Of a stretch of DNA of 64,000 bases, positions 43,124 through 50,934 are shown in pieces. The translations under genes and the position numbers were made by a program. How positions within the stretch are numbered: position 1 is the first letter of the stretch; each line of letters opens with the position of its first letter. The notes beneath the pieces are model-generated. The model did not search any database. It saw only the letters and a program-made list of their open reading frames with translations, and was not told the origin of the DNA. Source of the stretch: Aurantiochytrium sp. KH105 (taxonomy: Eukaryota; Sar; Bigyra; Thraustochytrida; Thraustochytriidae); the NCBI GenBank assembly GCA_003116975.1, contig BGKB01000029.1, forward strand, positions 482,487 through 546,486, given 5' to 3'.

Positions 43124-46078
43124 ATGATGGTCGCAGACTCTGAGCGTCTCCGCTGGCTGCTATATGTGCTCGAGGCCGCAGTCTGGGTGGCAGCAAGTTT
43201 GACCTCCGTCGGGCTTTTTATCTTCCGTACAAAGCCTTTCCTAGAGGAACAAGGAGACACCGAAGTCATTCGCGAGCGAATACATGGGGTGTGGTACCAG
43301 ATCGCTGGTATTCACAGCGTTGCAGATCAGCTTTTTCGCTCCTCTTTGAGCCCAGACTCAAGTGGAAGCAACTTGAGCTTGCAGATTATTAACACAGGCC
43401 AGCAAAACCTTGACTTTGCCGCAATTTCTGCGAACACAGTGGAAGCTGGAAAAGCGCATCAAATAATTTATGGGACATTTTGTCCTGTTTCAAACTATGC
43501 GTTTGACATGAGAGTCTCGCTCCTCTCAGGAAGATTGATCCTGGCTGGTCGTGCGGAACTTTTACACATCAGTGCGACGGAGGGTATTATGGTCTGGGAA
43601 AATAGCGCAGACCCAAATGTCGTGTACGTCTTTTCCAAAGATCCACGGCCCACGAGAAGGGAAATGATTCCTATTCTCGAGTGCATTGCAAAGCGCGGCT
43701 TCTCTCTTAAAAAACTCAAGTCCATTGTGCAGGCACCCCAGAAACCCTCTCTCTCTGGCCACTCTACGATTCGTCGCTTCGGCGTCCTCACATCAAGCGA
43801 GATGCTGATTGCCCAAAGGCTACATCGCTTTGTACAAGTCCCTACGAAAGATGCAAGGAATGTCGGCCAAAGAGGCAACGTCGAGCGCCATATTCTGAAT
43901 CATCCTATACAGCACACAGAGAGCATTTTTGCTCATTCCGTCAATCCAGATATCTTCCGCAATCGCAAGAACCCCGACCTTGTTTCTCACGCAATGGACA
44001 AGTTCTTTGATGGCTGCGTGCGAGGCAACCAACGCTTTGTGGCCGATTTTGTGGACCGCGAGTTCCTGTGGACCGTGGCGCGCGATCCGAAAACTCTCTG
44101 GTCTGGACTGCATTTCGCAGCATACAATGGGTACACCGAGCTTGTGGGATATTTCCTGGAGCGGAACGCGAACTCACTTGCAAACTCGATTCGCGGCGAG
44201 ACACCGCTGATGCTCGCCGTTCTGGGAATGATCCGGCATGTCGAAGAGCGCATCTCATGGGAGGATGGCACGTCATGCGTCTACGACCTCGAAGAGGGTG
44301 ACGGCTTTTACAGCCACAAGCCGCACTCGCTCGAGCGATACGACGAGACGATCCGTATCCTACTTCACCTCGATCCTTCCATGTATATGCATGAGGACAA
44401 GCAGGGAAGATGCCCTTTACAAGTCCTCGAAGCTGCCAGAGCGAACCTTGCGTCGAGGCTTAAAGCGCATCCTGGCCTCGCGAACTATGTTGAAAGGTAC
44501 TTTTGGCGCACCGAGATCCGCTTCAAATGGGCGTCAGTCACGGCGACAAGGCCTATCCCTCTGGACACAGATTTGAAGCGCGCAACGGGAATGCTGCTCT
44601 GGGTTTTTGTACGCACGTGCACTGGCTTGATACATTATTTTTTGAAGTTTGTGGATGCTCTAGGACTTGCCATTGTGCTTGTCTGTGTCGGGTTCTTTTA
44701 CTGGTGCATCTTTCAAACAGCAGGGCATCTTCTTATTCTTGCGCGAATATGGGTGCCCCTGGGGGCACGTCAACGCGCGGCTCAGACTTTTAGCGGCGAC
44801 TGTGCATTGCTCATCGTCCTCACTGTCGACTCGCCTGTTGTGACCAAGTTTGCACAGCTACTCTCGGGTCGCGTGGACCTCATACCGAAAGCCGTGGCAG
44901 ACAGGCTTGCCTTTTTGCAGAGTCGAGCTCCGCCGATGTCGCCACAGGAGGTGGAGGCCGCTCTGTGCAGGTGCTACGGCGAGGACCGCAGTCACCTCTT
45001 TGCGTCGTTCGACATGCGTCCCTTCGCCGTGGGCACTGTGGCGCAGGTCCACCGAGCACATCTTGCAAGCAGTGGGGAGCCGGTGGCTGTCAAGATTGTC
45101 AAGCGCGGCATGCGCAAGGGGCTCGATCGGTATCTCTTTTTGCTGCGCATGCTGAGTCGACTGGGCGTGTTTGGTCGCAGCAAGGTAGCGCGGCTCCGCG
45201 TGGAGCATGTGACGATGATGTTTCGGCAGCAGACGGACCTGAATCTGGAGGCCGCGAGCATGCAGGCGATGCAGCGCGAGGCGCGGCGTCATCGGGTCCG
45301 ACGGGAAGATCGCTGTCACGTCCCGGACTTCCCGCAGGCACACTCTTTGTTCACAATGGAGAACATACTGGTGATGGACCTGATTGACGACTGTGTGTCT
45401 CTGCAGGACTTTCTGGCGAAGCCGAGCGTCCCCGTGAAGGTGATGCTGGCACGCGTGGGCCGCATCTTCTATCGCAGCGTGATGATGGACGGTCTGCTGC
45501 ACTGCGACATGCATCCGGGCAACATCATGGTCCGTCCAGAGGACGGGCGAATCGTGTTGCTGGACTTTGGTCTCGTGGGCGAGCTGACGGAGTCTGAGCG
45601 CGTGGCGCTGGTGGCGTTTCACCTTGCGAGTGTGTCGAATGAGTTTGTGTTTGCAGCAGAGATCTTTGTGGAGAACTTTGTTGCAGACGTGGATGGAAGG
45701 CTATCGGATGAGGACGTTCGTATCCGGTGTTTGGTATCTCTGGGCCCGGTGTTTGGGGCTCACTTCGGTGAGTTCGGTGGTTGGGACTTTGTGGGGTTCT
45801 CGGTGGATCTGGAGCGTGTGTTAAAGGAGTTTGACGTCGGGGTGACGTCAGCGTGGTCGATTTTGCAGATGGGTATTATGCATTTTCGGAGTACGCTTGC
45901 GCTTCTGCAGCGCGAGGGTGCTTTGCGCGATGTATATCTTCCTTTCTTGGTTGCCGAGTATGATGCTCTACTGGGAACGCTCATTGGGACCAAGTATCAC
46001 AGTAAGCTTGAGGCTTCGGTGCGGAGAAAATTTAGTTGGGGGGGGCTTTTTCAGAGTGACGCAAAGTCTGGAGCATGA
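43124..46078 (+). CDS. Lipocalin-like/ankyrin/ABC1 kinase-like fusion, array copy 3 (984 aa)
   Basis: The tandem ATGs at 43124/43127 precede a membrane segment at ~12-35. The lipocalin-like domain begins IHGVWYQIAG (Trp57) and ends VVYVFSKDPRPTRREM plus a helix. The ankyrin core is LHFAAYNGYTELVGYFLERN. The membrane hairpin lies at ~490-545, and the ABC1 domain has KFAQ (Lys575), Lys657, HCDMHPGN (793-800) and DFG (814-816). From about 43605 to the C-terminus it is nearly identical to copy 4; before that point the two lipocalin domains share only moderate similarity. It has a unique Lys in DLIPKAVADR where the other three late copies have Gln. The C-tail (GGLFQSDAKSGA) differs from copies 2 and 4. 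Confidence 0.88.
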   Translation: MMVADSERLRWLLYVLEAAVWVAASLTSVGLFIFRTKPFLEEQGDTEVIRERIHGVWYQIAGIHSVADQLFRSSLSPDSSGSNLSLQIINTGQQNLDFAAISANTVEAGKAHQIIYGTFCPVSNYAFDMRVSLLSGRLILAGRAELLHISATEGIMVWENSADPNVVYVFSKDPRPTRREMIPILECIAKRGFSLKKLKSIVQAPQKPSLSGHSTIRRFGVLTSSEMLIAQRLHRFVQVPTKDARNVGQRGNVERHILNHPIQHTESIFAHSVNPDIFRNRKNPDLVSHAMDKFFDGCVRGNQRFVADFVDREFLWTVARDPKTLWSGLHFAAYNGYTELVGYFLERNANSLANSIRGETPLMLAVLGMIRHVEERISWEDGTSCVYDLEEGDGFYSHKPHSLERYDETIRILLHLDPSMYMHEDKQGRCPLQVLEAARANLASRLKAHPGLANYVERYFWRTEIRFKWASVTATRPIPLDTDLKRATGMLLWVFVRTCTGLIHYFLKFVDALGLAIVLVCVGFFYWCIFQTAGHLLILARIWVPLGARQRAAQTFSGDCALLIVLTVDSPVVTKFAQLLSGRVDLIPKAVADRLAFLQSRAPPMSPQEVEAALCRCYGEDRSHLFASFDMRPFAVGTVAQVHRAHLASSGEPVAVKIVKRGMRKGLDRYLFLLRMLSRLGVFGRSKVARLRVEHVTMMFRQQTDLNLEAASMQAMQREARRHRVRREDRCHVPDFPQAHSLFTMENILVMDLIDDCVSLQDFLAKPSVPVKVMLARVGRIFYRSVMMDGLLHCDMHPGNIMVRPEDGRIVLLDFGLVGELTESERVALVAFHLASVSNEFVFAAEIFVENFVADVDGRLSDEDVRIRCLVSLGPVFGAHFGEFGGWDFVGFSVDLERVLKEFDVGVTSAWSILQMGIMHFRSTLALLQREGALRDVYLPFLVAEYDALLGTLIGTKYHSKLEASVRRKFSWGGLFQSDAKSGA

Positions 46079-46571
46079 TCTTCACGTTTCCCGGTGCTCC
46101 CAGTCTGGCGGCTCTTGATTCGGGTGATTTGACGACGTGAAATATAATGATCCTACACAAGTGTATGCTTAGATTTTTTAAGAAATCTTGTGAGAAAACG
46201 GAGGTGGTGTAGAGCTCTCGGCCGCTATAGATTGCATTCTGGAATTATGAGGCTTTGAAATACAGGGATAAAGTGATGTACAATTAGAATAAAAGGTCAT
46301 TTTCTAAACTGTGGGAGTTCTTCTGAAGTATTATGTATGCAAGCTGAATGAATAGAGTGTCTTGACCCCGTGCAAAGACTTAGCCACAACCAAGCTATAT
46401 ACTTAGGGGCTCGGGCATATGCCAGCAGACATTATACTGCTCTCTCTTTTTCATTTTCGCTGCGTACTAATCCTGTATATCTGCAGGCGTCGAGACGCAA
46501 GCGGCGAGCGCATACAGTGCCAAGATAGGTTTCAGGAGCGCGAGTGCGTGCGCGCGTGCTTCGTGTGTGTG

Positions 46572-46607
<36 letters not shown>

Positions 46608-46967
46608 TCCGCCGTTCGTTGGTTTTCCTCGCGGGCGAAAGAGCGGCGAAGAAGCAGGCAAGCCGCGACAGGTCCATTCTAATCGAGCACACCTTCGGAT
46701 CAAGTCTGACGAGCTAGGCCTAGCAGGCCTCGTCGCGCGAGTGGAAGTCCTGGCCGGGCCTGGCCAGTCTCGAGAAAGGTGGGCTAGTTCCACTTTCTTT
46801 CAAAGCTGAAAAGACCGCGAAAACGGCAGTGTCACGAACGATCGGGGTGTTTGTGCCTCACTTTGTCCCCCAGAGCGAATGCATCCCGACGGCCCTCTAA
46901 TCATCAACCCAATTCTGAGCTGGCTGTAGGCAGCGAACGCTGATCAGAATACCTGACAAGCAAAGCG
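46079..46967. other. Spacer between array copies 3 and 4
   Basis: The AT-rich 3' flank of copy 3 is followed by a GTGC microsatellite at 46571-46608. No gene-like frame. Confidence 0.5.
46571..46608. repeat. (GTGC)n microsatellite
   Basis: About nine tandem GTGC units follow a short GT run. Confidence 0.9.
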
Positions 46968-49925
46968 ATGCTTAATTTTGCAGACTCTGAGTGTCTCCGG
47001 TGGCTGTTTGATATTTTGGAGTTCACAGTTTGGGTATTTGCAAGTCTGTTCTCCATCGGGCTTTTGATCTTCCGCACAAAGCCTCCTCCGCAGGAGACAG
47101 GAAATACCAAGGCCTTTCGTGGGTCGCTCCATGGTCAGTGGTATGAGATCGCTGCTATTCACAGCGTTGCTGATCAGTTGTTTCGCTCTTCTCTTCGATT
47201 CGACTCAAGTGAGAGTAATTTGAGCATGCACCTCGTTAACACAGGCCAGCAAAATCTTGACTTCACCACGACTACCTCAAACACAGTCGAAGCTGGGAAG
47301 ACGCACCAAACGATCTCTGGGACTTTTTGTCCTATTTCACAGGACACGCTCAACATAAAGTACTCCATCTTCTCAGGAAGATTGATGTTGCACGCTTCTT
47401 TGAAGATTTTCCAATTCAACGAAACGCGAGACGTCCTGGTGATGGAAAATGTCGCAGACCCAAATGTTGTGTACATCTTTTCCAAAGATCCACGGCCCAC
47501 GAGAAGGCAAATGATTCCTATTCTCGAGTGCATTGCAAAGCGCGGCTTCTCTCTTAAAAAACTCAAGTCCATCGTGCAGGCACCCCAGAAACCCTCTCTC
47601 TCTGGCCACTCTACGATTCGTCGCTTCGGCGTCCTCACATCAAGCGAGATGCTGATTGCCCAAAGGCTACATCGCTTTGTACAAGTCCCTACGAAAGATG
47701 CAAGGAATGTCGGCCAAAGACGCAACGTTGAGCGCCATGTTCCGGATCATCCTATAGAGCGCACAGAGAGCAGTTTTGCTCATTCCATCAATCCAGATAT
47801 CTTCCGTAATCGCAAGAACTCCGACCTTATTTCTCGCGCAATGGACAAGTTCTTTGATGGCTGCGTGCGAGGCAACCAACGCTTTGTGGCCGATTTTGTG
47901 GACCGCGAGTTCCTGTGGACCGTGGCGCGCGATCCGAAAACTCTCTGGTCTGGACTGCATTTCGCAGCATACAATGGGTATACCGAGCTTGTGGGATATT
48001 TCCTGGAGCGGAACGCGAACTCACTTGCAAACTCCATTCGCGGCGAGACGCCGCTAATGCTCGCCGTTCTGGGAATGATCCGGCATGTCGAAGAGCGCAT
48101 CTCATGGGAGGATGGCACGTCATGCGTCTACGACCTCGAAGAGGGTGACGGCTTTTACAGCCACAAGCCGCACTCGCTCGAGCGATACGACGAGACGATC
48201 CGTATCCTACTTCACCTCGATCCTTCCATGTATATGCATGAGGACAAGCAGGGAAGATGCCCTTTACAAGTCCTCGAAGCTGCCAGAGCGAACCTTGCGC
48301 CGAGGCTTAAAGCGCATCCTGGCCTCGCGAACTATGTTGAAAGGTACTTTTGGCGCACCGAGATCCGCTTCAAATGGGCGTCAGTCACGGCGACAAGGCC
48401 TATCCCTCTGGACACAGATTTGAAGCGCGCAACAGGGATGCTGCTCTGGGTTTTTGTACGCACGTGCACTGGCTTGATACATTATTTTTTGAAGTTTGTG
48501 GATGCTCTAGGACTTGCCATTGTGCTTGTCTGTGTCGGGTTCTTTTACTGGTGCATCTTTCAAACAGCAGGGCATCTTCTTATTCTTGCGCGAATATGGG
48601 TGCCCCTGGGGGCACGTCAACGCGCGGCTCAGACTTTTAGCGGCGACTGTGCATTGCTCATCGTCCTCACTGTCGACTCGCCTGTTGTGACCAAGTTTGC
48701 ACAGCTACTCTCGGGTCGCGTGGACCTCATTCCGCAAGCCGTGGCAGACCGGCTTGCCTTTTTGCAGAGTCGAGCTCCGCCGATGTCGCCACAGGAGGTG
48801 GAGGCCGCTCTGTGCAGGTGCTACGGCGAGGACCGCAGTCACCTCTTTGCGTCGTTCGACATGCGTCCCTTCGCCGTGGGCACTGTGGCGCAGGTCCACC
48901 GAGCACATCTTGCAAGCAGTGGGGAGCCGGTGGCTGTCAAGATTGTCAAGCGCGGCATGCGCAAGGGGCTCGATCGGTATCTCTTTTTGCTGCGCATGCT
49001 GAGTCGACTGGGCGTGTTTGGTCGCAGCAAGGTAGCGCGGCTCCGCGTGGAGCATGTGACGATGATGTTTCGGCAGCAGACGGACCTGAATCTGGAGGCC
49101 GCGAGCATGCAGGCGATGCAGCGCGAGGCGCGGCGTCATCGGGTCCGACGGGAAGATCGCTGTCACGTCCCGGACTTCCCGCAGGCACACTCTTTGTTCA
49201 CAATGGAGAACATACTGGTGATGGACCTGATTGACGACTGTGTGTCTCTGCAGGACTTTCTGGCGAAGCCGAGCGTCCCCGTGAAGGTGATGCTGGCACG
49301 CGTGGGCCGCATCTTCTATCGCAGCGTGATGATGGACGGTCTGCTGCACTGCGACATGCATCCGGGCAACATCATGGTCCGTCCAGAGGACGGGCGAATC
49401 GTGTTGCTGGACTTTGGTCTCGTGGGCGAGCTGACGGAGTCTGAGCGCGTGGCGCTGGTGGCGTTTCATCTTGCGAGTGTGTCGAATGAGTTTGTGTTTG
49501 CAGCAGAGATCTTTGTGGAGAACTTTGTTGCAGACGTGGATGGAAGGCTATCGGATGAGGACGTTCGTATCCGGTGTTTGGTATCTCTGGGCCCGGTGTT
49601 TGGGGCTCACTTTGGTGAGTTCGGTGGTTGGGACTTTGTGGAGTTCTCGGTGGATCTGGAGCGTGTGTTAAAGGAGTTTGACGTCGGGGTGACGTCAGCG
49701 TGGTCGATTTTGCAGATGGGTATCATGCATTTTCGGAGTACGCTTGCGCTTCTGCAGCGCGAGGGTGCTTTGCGCGATGTATTTCTTCCTTTCTTGGTTG
49801 CCGAATATGATGTTCTACTGGGGACGCTCATTCGGACCAAGTATCACAGCAAGCTGGAGGCTTTGGTGCATAAAAGATTTGGCTGGAGCAGGATCTTCGC
49901 GAGGCGAGAACCTTGTTGCAGCTGA
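46968..49925 (+). CDS. Lipocalin-like/ankyrin/ABC1 kinase-like fusion, array copy 4 (985 aa)
   Basis: The start is the ATG at 46968. The N-terminal membrane segment is at ~15-36. The lipocalin-like domain begins LHGQWYEIAA and ends VVYIFSKDPRPTRRQM. The ankyrin core is LHFAAYNGYTELVGYFLERN, identical to copy 3. The membrane hairpin is at ~490-545. The ABC1 domain has KFAQ (Lys576), Lys658, HCDMHPGN (794-801) and DFG (815-817). It is almost the same as copy 3 from about 47455 onwards. Near the C-terminus, however, it shares variants with copy 2 (DFVEFSVD, DVFLPFLVAEYDVLLGTLIRTKY) and then ends in its own tail (FARREPCCS), showing patchwork ancestry. Confidence 0.88.
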   Translation: MLNFADSECLRWLFDILEFTVWVFASLFSIGLLIFRTKPPPQETGNTKAFRGSLHGQWYEIAAIHSVADQLFRSSLRFDSSESNLSMHLVNTGQQNLDFTTTTSNTVEAGKTHQTISGTFCPISQDTLNIKYSIFSGRLMLHASLKIFQFNETRDVLVMENVADPNVVYIFSKDPRPTRRQMIPILECIAKRGFSLKKLKSIVQAPQKPSLSGHSTIRRFGVLTSSEMLIAQRLHRFVQVPTKDARNVGQRRNVERHVPDHPIERTESSFAHSINPDIFRNRKNSDLISRAMDKFFDGCVRGNQRFVADFVDREFLWTVARDPKTLWSGLHFAAYNGYTELVGYFLERNANSLANSIRGETPLMLAVLGMIRHVEERISWEDGTSCVYDLEEGDGFYSHKPHSLERYDETIRILLHLDPSMYMHEDKQGRCPLQVLEAARANLAPRLKAHPGLANYVERYFWRTEIRFKWASVTATRPIPLDTDLKRATGMLLWVFVRTCTGLIHYFLKFVDALGLAIVLVCVGFFYWCIFQTAGHLLILARIWVPLGARQRAAQTFSGDCALLIVLTVDSPVVTKFAQLLSGRVDLIPQAVADRLAFLQSRAPPMSPQEVEAALCRCYGEDRSHLFASFDMRPFAVGTVAQVHRAHLASSGEPVAVKIVKRGMRKGLDRYLFLLRMLSRLGVFGRSKVARLRVEHVTMMFRQQTDLNLEAASMQAMQREARRHRVRREDRCHVPDFPQAHSLFTMENILVMDLIDDCVSLQDFLAKPSVPVKVMLARVGRIFYRSVMMDGLLHCDMHPGNIMVRPEDGRIVLLDFGLVGELTESERVALVAFHLASVSNEFVFAAEIFVENFVADVDGRLSDEDVRIRCLVSLGPVFGAHFGEFGGWDFVEFSVDLERVLKEFDVGVTSAWSILQMGIMHFRSTLALLQREGALRDVFLPFLVAEYDVLLGTLIRTKYHSKLEALVHKRFGWSRIFARREPCCS

Positions 49926-50934
49926 ATGTGGTGGCAGCTCACGTTCTCACAGCGCGTCGGAACTTGCAGTTTAAAGTTGTGTGAGCAGAGAGACATCAAT
50001 TTCTACAGACGAGGGTTTCTCCCTCTGTTCCACAGCTCGCTTTGCTGTAGGTTCTACAGCACGCGCTTTCCCGCAAAACGAGCGCTCCCCGAACTCGAGT
50101 GTGGGGTGTCGCTTAATAATTTATCTACAAAAGTACGTAGAGTGTGGGGATCCGCAGCTGTGGCGCGCCGCATGGGTTCCAAGGGTGCCGCGCCAGAGCA
50201 CGAGAGCGAGCGCTTGCGCGAGAGCAGCATCGCCGACTTTGAGACCGAGGGCGAGGCCCAGGCCGACGACGGGGACGCAAGACCAAGACCAAGACCGAGT
50301 CCGAGCCGAGACCAAGTTCGGGACCGCGAGACCGCGAGCGAGTAAGGGCTGTCTGTTTTCGCGCTCAAGTCCGCGTCGGAGTCCGAGTTCCGGGCTGTTA
50401 ATGCTAGTAATCTTTGCAGCTGCTTGCCAAAGCGGAGAGAGCAGGCGCAGGATTGAAGCAGGCAAAACCCTATCGCATCGCGGCGAGTAGGAGAGCGGCA
50501 GCGAAGACGTGCCGCGCGCGCGGCGTGCAGCGGGTGCCGCGTGCCGCGTGCCGCGTGCCGCGATCGGCTCGGCAGTGGCCACGGCCGGGAGAGCGAGCCG
50601 CGAGGAGGCGCACGATCACAGCTCTGCGCCACCTTGCGTGCTTGCTTGCATGGAGGAGGCGACGCAAGGGCGGCAAGAACGACGACCAGCTCGGCTCGTA
50701 TATACGAGAAGAACGGCGAGAGAGGAGAAGCGAAGCAGCCGACTTACCTTGCTTGCCGTCGCAACGGCAAGAGGCGCACAGGACTTTGCACTGATTATAT
50801 TTTGGGATATTCAAAAGGCTTGACGCAGGTTCCTTTTCGCGATCACGTTCATGAGCAGCTGTCCGAGATTTATTTTTCAAAGACGCCCCCAAGAGCCCTT
50901 TTATACCCCGGTCATTGCGAGAGATCAAGTTGAT
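49926..50934. other. Spacer between array copies 4 and 5, with a possible small gene
   Basis: Includes the candidate at 50172-50456. The rest is GC-rich with CGTGCCGCG-type repeats at 50530-50562 and no clear frame. Confidence 0.45.
50172..50456 (+). CDS. Possible small acidic protein (57 aa unspliced, 68 aa if spliced)
   Basis: From ATG 50172 the codon choice is strongly gene-like and the peptide is Glu/Asp-rich, followed by Arg-Pro repeats. The unspliced frame stops at 50345. A good donor (GTAAGG at 50342) and acceptor (CTTTGCAG ending 50419) would remove 78 bases and end at a TGA at 50456. No family is recognised; there is no membrane segment. It lies between two array genes but shows no relation to them. 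Confidence 0.32.
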
